Below are positions 20,677 through 31,937 of a DNA stretch of 64,000 bases, in pieces. Source of the stretch: Poa pratensis. Lineage: Eukaryota; Streptophyta; Magnoliopsida; Poales; Poaceae. The stretch's first letter is position 1, and each line of letters starts with the position of its first letter. The stretch lies in NCBI GenBank assembly GCA_947311845.1, contig CAMZMU010000063.1, positions 117,849,414 through 117,913,413 of the forward strand. Reading direction: 5' to 3'. A model generated the notes under the pieces. The model saw nothing but the letters and a program-made list of their open reading frames with translations, was not told the origin of the DNA and made no database searches. The position numbers were made by a program, and so were the translations under genes.

Positions 20677-21634
20677 TGTCGTATCTCGGGTGACGGACAC
20701 CGGGAGTAGATGATACCCCTTTTTAGGTTCGGCACGGGGCTCGAAGGAGGCTGGAAGACGCCTTACCCGGGAGCAAGGACGTCAAGTTCTTCGTCGGGAG
20801 GAAGAGAGCAACAACACAGCAGGACACACGGAGTTACCCAGGTTCAGGCCGCCCGGAGGCTAAAAGCCCTACTCCTGCATGTCTGGATTGAGAGGTTCAT
20901 CACGGTAGGGTGTATAAGTGTGTTTTGGGGTGAACCCGGCAGAGTTTCGGCCGGAGGTAGACGAAGAGCAGATCCTGCCCTGGGGAGATCACCTCTCTCT
21001 CTACCTTCCGAACCCTAGTCTAGTCTTGCCTGAGCTCTAGCTTGCTTCTCTTCTGTCCTTTTCCGTCCTTCTTTCCCTCGGTGTCATGGTCCTCCTTTTA
21101 TAGGCTAAGGGGATCCAACATGGGCACGCGAGAGGTGTGAGGGGTCTTGGCGGGAAAACCCCTTGGCGGTCCTTGGAGGAGACGTGGCACTCTCTCCTCC
21201 AAGCATTCTGAGGAGGGAGGCGTGGTCATCCGCCCTTGGAAAAGGTGGGACGGACAAAGCCTACCCGCCCCACCAACTGCGCTCGTGGCAACGTCACCAA
21301 GGCGCTGCCTTCATCTTGGCGCCCAAGTCTTCCACCAGCTTCCGGCGAGCTGGCGATCTTATCCTCTCGGTGGTATGGATGGAGGACCCAGGGGCGCGCC
21401 TGGCCTCCTGCCGGGCGCACAGACCCGCGGGTATCACGCCTGGTTCTCCGGGCGAGGGGGTGACGCCTGGTTAGCCGCAGAGACTTGCCGTCGAACTTGC
21501 CGGGTGTCCTTGAGGCAGATGGGCTAACCCATCTGCTGTACTTGACTCCTTGCCTTGTCCATCTTCTTGGTGGGCCCCAGTGGAGGACCCACTTTGGCAC
21601 CATCAGGGGAACCCCATGTTCCACTGCTGCGACA
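20677..21634 (-). repeat. 3' LTR of the non-autonomous Gypsy element
   Basis: Aligns along its length with 26825-27789 with few differences, mainly small indels. Confidence 0.85.
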
Positions 21635-21650
21635 GTAGCCCCCGGGCATG
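21635..21650 (-). promoter_or_regulatory. Polypurine tract of the Gypsy element
   Basis: Minus strand reads ATGCCCGGGGGCTAC immediately before the 3' LTR, where plus-strand DNA synthesis would be primed. Confidence 0.6.
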
Positions 21651-22072
21651 GTCCCGGCGGCTCTTACTTCAGCTGCTGCCGGGGCTATGGCCAAAGAGTT
21701 GGCCAAAGTGGGTACCCGGCGCCTTGCTTGCTTTGCCTGAGGCTCGCCAGGGCGAAGTAGAGACGAGCCCCGAGCTTCTCTTGGACTTGGTCACGGCGAA
21801 CGTTGCGGTTCGCACGGACAGCCAACGTCTATCTTGAATCCAACGGGAGGGAGCGCTTGAAGCGGAACGCCCCCTCGACCCCCGCGTCAGTCGGAGTAAT
21901 GGGGTCGCGACGTGACACGTGGGAAGCCTTATGAGTCACGCCTCGCAGTGCTGCGGCAGTTGTTCCCCAAATCTTCCGAAATCCTCAAGTCGCCGCCTCC
22001 ATTCCCATCTCCTTCTTCCAGCTTCGAGCCGCCGCCTCTGCCGTCTGCCGCTGCAGCCTTCCTTCTGCTTTA

Positions 22073-25000
22073 ATGGCGCGACTAAAGATTGCGGCTCGGA
22101 GGAAGAGGGTCAGCAGGTCCTCACTCTTGAGGCAGGAGCTGTCTCCCAGATCTGAAAGGGCGCGGCGGAGGTCGGAGCGCAGCGCCGAGCGGGCTGAGCT
22201 TCGCAGGCAGCAAGCCTTGTTCCCGAGCGATTATGCTGACAGCGCCGAGATGATGCGGAAAGACAGGCATCTCGGAGTGATGGAGTCCGACGAGGCGCCT
22301 CGAGCTCCCGCCCGAGTGCCGACGAAGGTTTTCCCACCTTCGGAGACCAGGGCGCCTGGGCAGATCCCAATCTTTGACGGCTTCATGCTGATGGGACTCG
22401 TTCCTCCCTTCTCGGATTTCTTTCTGGAGATCTTGCGCGCGTACGGGTTAAAGCTTCTGCATCTAACCCAGGGCGCGATCTTGGATTTGACGGTTTTCGC
22501 CCATGCTTGCGAAGCATTTGCCGGGGTTATGCCATCCGTGGCTCTGTTCTGCCACTTCTTCTACCCCCGCATTGGGAAGGATGGCTGGATGGGGGGCAGC
22601 GTCACCTTCTGCTTTCGCCAGAAGGTCAAGCAGAACTACCCTCACTTGCCAATCAAGTCCAAGTGGGATGAGTGGAGGGAGCGCTGGTTCTTGGTTGAGG
22701 TGCCAGAAGCTCTGTCACTCCTGGAGGAACCGACGGAACATCCGGTGAGCCTGGAGACCTGGAACTGCGTCAGCCTCCAGGATGACGATCTTTCGGCCGC
22801 GGTAGAGCGCTTCAAGCTCCTTCGTGAGAAAGGAGTTTCCGGAGTTGCCATTGTTGCCCACTTTCTTCGCAATCGCCTGGCGCCTCTGCAGAAGCGGTCT
22901 CACCCAGCTTGGGACTTCCAGGGTCCCCTGGATCCATCTCGCCTGAGGAGTTCTGACATGGATCGCGCCCTCCTTCGGGACAACATGACCGGGGTGTTTA
23001 CCCGGGACGTCAAATACGAGTTGCCGGCAGGATTCCGGCCCCTGTGCGACGACCCGGAGAAGGCAAAGATTCTGAAGTCGATGCCGACTTGCAATGCCCT
23101 CGGAATTGTGGGCTGCCCTGACCACGGGCCCAATCCGGCTAGGACGTCAACCCGGAAGGCCAAGGCTCCCTCCAGTTCTGACGAGGATGGAACTCGGCTC
23201 AGACGACGAAGATGGCAGCGATGGCAACGAGGCCGCCACTGGTGATGATGACGGCAGTGACGATGAGGACGACGGTGAAGACGGAGATGGCGACGAAGAT
23301 GACACTGGCGGTGAGGACGCGGGAGAGAAGAATCCTTCCCCGCACCGCTCCCCGGAGACCACCGTGGTCCCCGACCCGGGGGCAAGCATCCTTTTCCCGC
23401 CCGCAGAGGTGGTAGGCGGAGAGGGCGATCTCATGGAAGCGGGGATCGCCGCGGCCGGCTTTGTCTTGGCCCCACGGCCAAGGGTGTCCCCCCACCGTTC
23501 GCCTTCTGTGGCGGGACCAGTCACTTCTCCGGGCGAGCATCAACAGAGCCCCCACGCCTCTTCTGCCGGGTCTGCGGACTTGCCGGTGCCTTTGGGGAGC
23601 AAGCGCGCCAGGGAGTAAGCCTTCCCCAAACTTTTTCCGAATCTTCGCATTTTTCTCTCTCCAAGGAAAGTGACCGTGTGTCGGTGCAGGGGCTCACTCT
23701 CCCTGGAGACCAGCAAAAGGCGGCGCGACGCAGCGGAAGATGACACCGCTACCAGCTTCGGGCTTGTGGCGGAGGGATGTTCCCTCCCCAATGGCGAAGT
23801 TGACGGTCGTCGCGGGAGCGGGGTGGGGAGCGCGACTGTGGCCTCCCCGGCCCACCCTGAGAAGGTCCCGACGCTAGTCCGCCGGAACAAGCAGATACAC
23901 TCAGGTTCACGGGTTACGCCGTTCTTGTTTCAAGTCCCCAATATACCTGACGTTCTCTTGCTTCCAGAAGCTTCTGTGGCGAATGTCTTTTCCCCGGGTG
24001 ACTGCTTGGCGTTGCCAGCCAAGAGAAACCACCCTCCTTTACTCCTTCGGATGGCCAAGAGGTGTCCAAAGGCGCGCCCAGCTCTCGCGCAGCTGGGACC
24101 CAACTATGACTCCTGCTCCTGGCCAAAGTCGTAGTGACGCGCCGGGTCGCGAGGTCTCCCTGACTTGCTGGAGAGCTCGTTGATGACCGGGCAGATTCTG
24201 AGGACGTTCACCAATTTCTCCACGGATTCTGGAGCCAGTGAAGAGATTGCCGAGTTGACGAGGATCAAGGAGGACCTCGCTGCCAAGCGCTCGAAAGCTG
24301 CCAGTGCCCCGGGAGTTCGTCAGAGGTGGCTCCCCAGATCATTATCAGTAGAGAGAACGCCATGGACGCCATTCTCCGTGGGATGCGTCAGTTGGAAGAG
24401 GAGTTCAGAGGTCGCGAGGCGGCCATCGTGGGGCGATTGGAAAAGCCGAAGATCTGATCCAGAGGGGAATGGGTAACTCAACCGCCTCGCGGTTCAAGTC
24501 TCCAGCCTGCGTGAGGCCCTTGAGCAGAAAGGTGCTGAGCGGAAAGCTGAGTACAACTGAGCGAGCAGGTTATGGCGAGAAGGAACTGCAATTGGCATCC
24601 CGGGAGGGCGAGCTGGCTGAGAAGATCAAATCCTTGGAAAGCCAGAAGCTGCATGGAGCAGGAAACGGAACGCGTCTGAGAGAAGCCGCTGACCTCCACC
24701 GGGAGGCGCTCGAGGCCAAGGACAAGGAGATCAAGAGCCGCCAGCATAAGGAGGAGGAAAACAACCAGATAATCGAGGATATCAAGAAAACCCTCCACCA
24801 GGAGCAAGAGTCCGTCCGTGCTTTGCAGCAGCAGGCCGAGAAAGATGGCCGGAAGATATCTGAGCTCGAAGAGTCTATGAAGACGCGGAGTGACGAGCTT
24901 GCGAGGCTGAAAGAGAACAACCAGGAGCTGGCCCAGGCCAACTCCCAAGCGTCAACTGAACTGTCGGAGCTTCGCCGCTCCAACCAGGAAGGTCTTGCCA

Positions 25001-25350
25001 AGATTGCGGAGGCCTGCCAAGAAGCTACGCTCCGGGTGGAGCGGCTGAAACTGGGCACTGCACTTCCAGTGTTGGAGCCGAACTGCCAGAGCTTGCCCCT
25101 TGTCGCGAGTTCATCAGAAGGTTGCTGCCGACGTTCGATCCTTCAAGAACAAGATGGCCAGCCAACTAGTTTGCGACAAGCATGAGGCGAGTAAGCTGAC
25201 AGCAACTTCGTGATGGCGGCGTTCCGGGAGGCCAACCCGGGTGCCGTCATGCCGAATTTCGCGGCATCATCCCCTTCCAAGGACTCCCGCCAGGCGGTGA
25301 ACGCTCCCGCGACCGCAATTGCCACGAAGATGTTCCCGCGCCGTTAGGTT
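22073..25350 (+). pseudogene. Antisense ORF of Transposase_28 ('putative gypsy type transposon') type, decayed
   Basis: Runs opposite to the retroelement. The first open segment (22073-23245, 390 residues) has a basic N-terminus. A conserved core follows around residues 100-215: GLVPPFSDFF, FAHACEAFAGVMPSVALFCHF, then WDEWRERWFLVE. This core matches PF04195 ORFs found antisense in plant Gypsy elements. A frameshift near 23190 moves the reading to an acidic Ser/Asp-rich segment (to about 23618). After more shifts, a coiled-coil region follows (about 24550-25060; KDKEIKSRQHKEEENNQ and onward, Glu/Lys/Gln-rich heptads). It ends near 25350 (KMFPRR stop). Its function in retroelements is unknown. 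Several frameshifts and stops show it is not expressed intact. Confidence 0.65.
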
Positions 25351-25859
25351 TCCTGCAAAACATTCGAGCACCTCGTGCCCCAAATGTAATAAAACTCTGA
25401 GTCAGATTTCATGCTTTGACTCCAAAACTTGGATGTAATATGCTAGAACTTGCTTTGCTACTCTACTTTGCGAGTATTTTTACTGAGCTTAGCATGTTTT
25501 TACTGTCTCCACGTCTTTCTGAGGGATCCTTCGGGGATGTAAGCTTACCTGTGAGGCCCTGACCGATCAGGAATGCGCTCACAAGCCCTACCGATTCCCA
25601 GAAGGCCGCTCACTCTGTTGGCACGCACGTCCCCGGGAGGTATCAGGTCTCGCACCGCTTTTTACCCCCGGGAGAGTCGCTACCCCATGAGTGCTCGCTC
25701 GACGGTCGAGCCACGTTCCCGATTTTTTACACATGTTTTATACCCGCGAAATAGATATCTTGTACACAGAGAGGACTTGCTCAAGGAGCACTTATCTTTT
25801 ATTGATCACAGGAGCTCTTGGATTGGTAATTGATTCTTCCGGGTACATCTTGCAGTGAC

Positions 25860-26480
25860 TCGTTTCAGCGAGCCTGGCGGGGAGGAAGGTTGAGAGCTTC
25901 CTCTTCCCTGGCACATCGGTCAGCCATGTTCCACAGGTCCTCCAACGTGTCCACGGCGTGGAGGCTCAGTTTCTCGCGCATCTTCAGGTTGCGGACGTTA
26001 ACGTGGAAGACAGCGATTACGGAGACTTCTCGGAGATCAGCCGGGGAATGCGGTCGACGATGCCCGGAACCTCCAGATGTAATGACGCAGGGTCTCCCCC
26101 GTCTCTTGTTCCAGGCTATAGAGGTCGAGGACGGTCGCGGGTACGGTGTGCAGCAGGTTCGGAGGTGCGGGCCCACCGACCCTCCATTTCTTCCCGGGAG
26201 CGCCGCCGGGGATTGGAGCTCTGACCAGTGCCTTCGTGGAGAGACTCCATGGGCCTCTTGCCATGAGGATCTTCGGACGCACTTCCTCCGGCGGCGCTGG
26301 TGCAGGGACGGTGGTGCCGGCATCGATGGTTGGTGCAGAACTTGCGGGAGCGTGGCATTGGTGAGCATAGTTCAACAGACTTTCCAAGCTAGCGATCCAT
26401 GCCTTCGCGGGGATCATCCTTGCACTGATCTGGTGGGAAGAAAGGAGCGCTCGAGCTGCACCCAAAGCTTCCCCTAGCCC
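25860..26480 (-). pseudogene. Truncated, frameshifted gag of the non-autonomous Gypsy element
   Basis: Minus-strand pieces show retrotransposon gag motifs: LDLYSLEQETGETLRHYIWR and FRASS (around 26140-26060) and, in another frame, FHVNVRNLKMREKLS followed by LEDLWNMADRCAREEE (around 25980-25900). No zinc knuckle or protease follows. Frames change several times, so no gag protein can be made. Confidence 0.6.
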
Positions 26481-26804
26481 CCAGCTGTTCCGACTTGACT
26501 GACTGGCTGGCTCACCAAGGACCTCCTGCTCCTGACATTTTTCCTGCTTGCGATGAGGCGACCGTCCACCTTGGCCGGATGGTGCGGATGACCTTGCTGG
26601 AGAAGAAGAGTTCAGGGCAACTTCCGTCGCGGACGAGAAACAGGCTGTCGAATCTGCCGCGAGCGCAGAGCTCGACGAAGGTCCTGAGACGGTCGGGAGC
26701 TCGATTCAGATCTGGTCTCAGACGAAGTGCATGATGTAGAACTTGACGATGAACTTGACGCAGAACTTGAGGTCGATGAAGAAGAAGACGAATCCAGCGC
26801 TTGC

Positions 26805-26822
26805 ACCCCCTACCTGGCGCCA
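26805..26822 (-). promoter_or_regulatory. Primer-binding site of the Gypsy element
   Basis: Minus strand reads TGGCGCCAGGTAGGGG within three bases of the 5' LTR end, the usual tRNA primer site pattern of grass Gypsy families. Confidence 0.65.
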
Positions 26823-26824
26823 GA

Positions 26825-27789
26825 TGTCGTGTCTCGGGTGACGGACACCGGGAGTAGATGATACCCCCTTTTTAGGTTCGGCACGGGGCGCGAAGGAGGC
26901 TGGAAGACGCCTTACCCGAGAGCAAGGACGCCAAGTTCTTCGTCGAGAGAAAGAGCAACAACACAGCAGGACACACGGAGTTACCCAGGTTCAGGCCGCC
27001 GGAGGCTAAAAGCCTACTCCTGCATGTCTGGATTGAGAGGTTCATCATGGTGGGGTACAAGTGTGTTCTGGGGTGAACCCGGCAGAGTTTCGGCCGGAGG
27101 TAGACGAAGAGCAGATCCTGCCCTGGGGAGATCACTTCTCTCTCTACCTTCCGAACCCTAGTCTAGTCTTGCCTGAGCTCTAGCTTGCTTCTCTTCTGTC
27201 CTTTTCCGTCTTTCTTTCTCTCGGTGCCATGGTCCTCCTTTTATAGGCTAAGGGGATCCACATGGGCACGCGAGAGGTGTGAGGGGTCTTGGCGGGAAAA
27301 CCCCTCGGCAGTCCTTGGAGGAGACGTGGCACTCTCTCCTCCAAGCATTCTGAGGAGGGCGGCGTGGTCATCCGCCCTTGGAAAAGATGGGACAGATAAA
27401 GCCTGCCCGCCCCACCAACTGTGCTCGTGGCAACGTCACCCAGGCGTGGCCTTCATCTTGGCGCCCTAGTCTTCCACCAGCTTCCGGCGAGCTGGCGATC
27501 TTATCCTCTCGGTGGTATGGATGGAGGACCCGGGGGCGCGCCTGGCCTCCTGCCGGGTGCACAGACCCGCGGGTATCACGCCTGGTTCTCCGAGCGAGGG
27601 GGTGACCCGGAAGGTCACCTGGTCCTTAGCCGCAGAGACTTGCCGTCGAACTTGTTGGGTGTCCTTGAGGCAGATGGGCTAACCCATCTACTGTACTTGA
27701 CTCCTTGCGTTGTCCATCTTCTTGGTGGGCCCCAGTGGAGGACCCACTTTGGCAGCATCAGGGGAACCCCATGTTGCACAGCTGCGACA
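26825..27789 (-). repeat. 5' LTR of the non-autonomous Gypsy element
   Basis: Direct copy of 20677-21634, with a TATAGGC-containing region near 27240 shared by both copies. Confidence 0.85.
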
Positions 27790-29680
27790 ACTTGGCTTTA
27801 GCCGGTGACACTGGTGGGGGGACTGTCAGGGGCGGTGTTTGCGGGGTTTTCCCGGTTGTGGTCGGTTGCCTACCTTATGCTTTTGCCGGTTGCTCTCCAT
27901 TTTTTTGGGACGTGACCGGCTGTTTTTTTTTACCTGCCGTTGCTTGTCCTGGCCTGTTTTTTTTTCTTGGGCGGCAACGTGGACTCTTTTTGTTGTCCTT
28001 TCGTGTGTATTCTCCTTCGCGCTCCGACTGTATTTGTTTTGTTGTGTTCCTTTGGTTGGCTTGGTTGGCATGTGTTGATTTATTCTCGTCGCTTATTTTT
28101 TTTGTGGGGCCGTTCGTGCGTCCGATGCCCGTGTGGTTCGCCGCGTGGGTGCAATGCTGGCACTTCATTTCGTTTATGTGCTTCCGCGTGTTCCTTCTTT
28201 TTCATCCTTATTTTTTGCTCGGTTTGTCTCTTCTTCCCTCTACATATACATCGCATCTCGTTTGTTCTTCTTCCTGCCTCGCCTGTGCTGGCGTCCGTTT
28301 ACTTCGTTGTTTTGTTTCGTTCTCTGCTCTGCCCGGTTCGGCTCTTGGTGGCCGCTTCATTGGCCGCCTTCCGGCGGCGTCGGCGGTAGACGTTGGTGCT
28401 GTTTCTCCTTGACCGCGGTTGTCAGTGCGTTATGTTCATCTGTTTCTGCGTGTTCATTGTTTCTCCCCTCTTTTTTTTTGTTCACCTCGTGTTCGCACCT
28501 CCCGTGCATACATCGCATGTCGCTTGTTCTTCTTTCTGTTTTGCTTTTGTCTCCGTTCTTTTGTTTCCTTGTCTTGTTTCCTTCTTTGTTCTACCTACAG
28601 GGCCTCTCGGTGGCTGCTTCCGTGGTTCTCTCTACGGCGGCGTCCTCGGTAGATATTGGCACCGTTTCCTCCCGACGGTGGTTCTGCTGTGGCGATCTCT
28701 GTTTCTTCTTGCTAGGGTTATTTGTTTGCCCGTTGTTTTCTGCTACGGTGTTTTGTTTGCTCGTTGTTTTCAGCTACGGTGTTCTTGTTTCTAGGCTGTA
28801 TATTATGTTGGTCGTTCGTCTGTGTTTTTTGCTCCCCGTATATATTGCACGTGATCGATTGTTGTGCACGCGTGGTTAAGTTGTTAAGAGGCTGCACCTG
28901 TGGTGTTCTCTGCAAGTAGAACCAAATCAGTGCCCTATCATGCAATTCAAATATGAATGTTTGAGAGCATAGCTCTTGTTCTTTTTGTACATAATACCGA
29001 CAGTGTGATTCTCTCTGTATTTATTCTATTCTTCCACGGGTTTTGTGTTTGCTCGTCGCGCCATCGTTGCTCTCGCGGTGTGTCGTGTTGTTTACTCTTG
29101 TATGTTTTTTCCTTGTTTTGTTTTTGCGTCCATGCGTATTTTTTGTTTTCATGGTATTTGACCTTGTGTTTTTCGTTCCGGCCAGTATTTTGGTTAGCGT
29201 GTGTTTTGGTTTGTGGTTGCTGCTTTGTTCGTGGGTTTCCTGCGGTTTGCACGGCTCGCGACCGCTTGGTTTGTTGGTGCAGCGTTGTGTGTTGCTTGGC
29301 TCTTTACTCGTGCTCGCCGTAGGCGTTCGTGCAGCGTTGTGTGTTGTTTGCTTCTTTCCTCGTGCTCGTCGTATGGGTTTGCGTCTTTCTGACTGTCGCC
29401 TTTTCCGCGTGTATCCTTGCTTGCGATATGCATGTATTTGTCTCGGTGTGTTTCTTTGGCGTGCTGGGTCTTGATCGTCCTTTGCTTGTTCATCGAGTTG
29501 TGCATGTGCCCGTACGGTTCGACGCATGACGACCGAAGCGGTGCCGTTCGGCGCCACGTGTTGGGGTGGCCACGGTTCTTGCATTGTCTTCCATGTTCGT
29601 GCTCGGTCGATGGCACGTGGCTGACGACACAAGGTGACGTGACGAGAACGTCCTCCCTGGTCGTTTTCCTCGGCGGTCCG
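27790..29680. other. A-poor, strand-asymmetric repetitive domain
   Basis: The plus strand is rich in T, G and C with very little A: I count 23 A in the 360 bases 28201-28560. It contains degenerate tandem copies about 260 bp apart (ACATCGCAT...GTTCTTCTT near 28249 and 28509, each followed by a GGCGGCGTC...GGTAGA block). It also holds shorter duplications: a ~31-base unit near 28725-28790 and GTGCAGCGTTGTGTGTTG at about 29278 and 29330. Long ORFs on both strands are a by-product of composition and resemble no protein known to me. Origin unknown. Confidence 0.5.
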
Positions 29681-30764
29681 TATGATGATAGGATGGATGT
29701 CCGGGTTGTATAAACATAAACACAAAAAAAGATAAAACCGGGGTCCGATGATAGAAACCATGTTCGGCACCGTCTCGCCGTACAGTCGAGCAGGTAGACG
29801 CGTGACGTCAACCGTTTGACAGGCACCCTTCGTACATAGACGGAAATACTGAAAGCAGACGGGGTCTTTTACCAGAGGGGACGCGGTCCTCCCAAACATG
29901 ACGCCGAGCCACCCAGGTAAATATGGTTAGAACGCTTTCGAGGGTGTTGTGTACGTACGGGAGAGGGTCAATGAGTCTGTGACAGAGAGTTTTCGGTATG
30001 ACGTCTGAGTTAGTCGGAGTAGTTTCCGACTGGATGAACTCCCTTAGTAAGGATAGTAGCGTACTTCCTCCTGTTATACAGGACCCAGTCGTCTGCTCAC
30101 ACGACATCCAGCGTACGAGGATAGGATGGATGTTCGAGTTGTATAAACATAAACACGAAAAAAATAGAACCAGGGTTCGATGATAGAAACCACGGTCGGC
30201 CCCGACTCGTCGTACGGTCGAGCAGGTAGACATGTGACGTGAACCGTTGGACATGCGTCCTTCGTACATGGATGGAAACGCTGAAAGCAGGCGGGGTCTC
30301 TTATCAGAGGGGTCGCGGCCCTCCCAAACATAACGCCGAGCCTCCCAGGTAAACATGGAGAGAGTGCTTTCGAGGGCGTTGTGTACGTACAGGAGAGGGT
30401 CGATGAGGCTGTGACAGAGAGTTTTCGGTATTACGTCCAAGTTAGTCGGGGTAGCTTCCGACTGGATGAAATCTTTTGGTGAGGATAGCAGTGTACTTCC
30501 TACTGTTATACACGACCCAGGCGTCTGCTCACGTGACATCCAGGACACGGGGTGGTGGGGTTCGGCTTCCCGGGGTGTGAGCATCGTCGAGGTCCGTTGT
30601 GCTTTACCTATTTCTTCGTACTTGCGGCTTGTTTCCATCGCATCTGCTAGCTCTGCCTAGCAGGCCCAGCTAGCGCCGACGCCTCTCTTGTCTATCCGCT
30701 TTAACACGTGCCGTGAAAGCCTGTTGACGGTTTCTCTATCAGATGGGTTGTGGTCTCACGGTCC
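29681..30764. repeat. Tandem array of ~435-465-bp units, left part
   Basis: Units carry the landmark CCCAGGTAAACATGGAGAGAG or a near variant (about 29910 and 30343 here). Each landmark is followed by TCCGACTGGATGAA and then a GTTATACA(C/G)(G/A)(A/G)CCCA block. Two unit types occur: one with GTTGTATAAACATAAACAC, one with GGGGTGGTGGGG. The array is interrupted at 30765 by a solo LTR with target duplication GGTCC and continues at 54623. Confidence 0.85.
29808..30638 (-). other. 276-codon open frame spanning array units
   Basis: Read on the minus strand, the array keeps one frame open across about two units. A repeated peptide begins FIQSE-TPTNSDVIPKTLCH and continues LIDPL-YVHN-LES. Related peptides are readable on the minus strand of the right part of the array (54565-55164). 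It resembles no protein I know. It could be chance in a repeat with biased composition, or a remnant of coding sequence. Confidence 0.2.
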
Positions 30765-31401
30765 TGAAGGAGATATGCCTTAGAGGCACTTAATAAAGAT
30801 AGTTTATTTGTCATATCTCAAATGTTCATAATATGTTTTATACCATGCTATAACTGTATTAAGCGGAAACATTAATACACGTGTGGTAGATAAATAACTA
30901 GGTCCCTAGTAGCCTCTATTTAACTAGTTCATTGTGCAATCGATGGTCGAGGTTTCCCGATTATGTGACAACGGTGTCAGTTGACAATGGAGTCATATCG
31001 TTTGTAGAATGATGTGATGGACATACCCAATATTTGTAGGACGTAGTCATTACGCCTTTGACCGTGAGATCAACTCTTATCGCTATTCCTGGAAGATGCT
31101 TTGATTGCATCAAACGTCATATCTTATATAGGATGACAATAACGGTGTCCCTCTCGGGTATCGGAAGGGAGTATGTTGAGATGAGGGATCAAGAGCGGGA
31201 TTTGCCAATCCGCATAGCAGGATAGATACTCTAGGGCCCACTCGGTGAGATTATGTCAAATAAGCTTGCAAGCATGTGACTAGGTCACAGGGACATATTA
31301 TCACGGACGAGTAGAAGATAGTGTTGTCGATAACGAGATCAAGCTAGGTATCATGATATCTATGAACGAGTCTCGGACACGCTAAGTATCGCCAGACAAA
31401 A

Positions 31402-31645
31402 CACTAGTAGGAGAATGCCTTTTAGTGGCGCACCAAAAAGACATTCTGTGGCGCATGGTGGGTGCGCCACAGAAGTCTCGCCACAAAAATATTTATTCTG
31501 TGGCGCACCCGGTCGTGCGCCACAGAAATATCACAATTCTGTGGCGCACCCAGGCCGTGCGCCACAGAATACCTTTCAATGGCGCATCCCAGTGGCGGGC
31601 GCCACAGAATTACAAAACCGTGCGCCACAGAATATTTGGCTGCTT
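31402..31645 (+). repeat. CACTA left terminal and subterminal repeats
   Basis: About ten copies of TGTGGCGCAC or its complement alternate in orientation and form short hairpins. In other CACTA systems such motifs bind the element-encoded DNA-binding protein. Confidence 0.85.
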
Positions 31646-31937
31646 CCCACTGTACAAATACATGTATATTACAGTATTTATATAGAAATACATGTATATT
31701 ACAGTATTTATACATAAATAATATATTTTGACACGGTATATGAAAACAGACACATTATACTATATCATCACATCACTTAGAGCCCAAGATACATACATAT
31801 AGTGACAAGTGCCAAATTAATTGTACAAAAGTTCATCTCATGTCACATAAGTCATAGTACAAATAAAGTTGTCACCGACTAAACTATGATCAAATAGAGA
31901 ACAACCGCGATGATGGTGAGCAAGAGCGGGAGCATGA

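Larger units (their letters stand above)
20677..27789 (-). mobile_element. Non-autonomous Gypsy LTR retrotransposon (7.1 kb)
   Basis: Two direct repeats of about 960 bp bound the element. On the minus strand each begins TGTCGCAGC or a near variant and ends CACGACA or TACGACA. Next to the right LTR stands a Gypsy-type primer-binding site (TGGCGCCAGGTAGGGG, minus strand), and next to the left LTR a purine-rich tract (CCCGGGGGCTAC, minus strand). The element is therefore transcribed leftward. The target duplication is imperfect (GCTTG / ACTTG). The interior holds a decayed gag on the minus strand and a long plus-strand antisense ORF region; no protease, reverse transcriptase, RNase H or integrase is seen. 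It must have depended on enzymes supplied by another element. Confidence 0.85.

Noticed and set aside
27705..28879. Plus-strand ORFs of about 235-250 codons rich in Phe, Leu, Cys and Val, looking like membrane proteins
   Set aside because: Hydrophobicity follows from T-rich, A-poor composition; start codons are poor and frames are not kept between repeat copies.
29021..29899. 292-codon minus-strand ORF rich in Thr, Lys, Arg and Asn
   Set aside because: Complement of the A-poor domain, so lack of stops and low complexity are expected; no domain is recognisable.
31415..31731. Regularly spaced inverted motifs suggesting a CRISPR-like array
   Set aside because: They are CACTA subterminal TGTGGCGCAC repeats in alternating orientation, in a plant genome, with no cas genes and irregular spacing.
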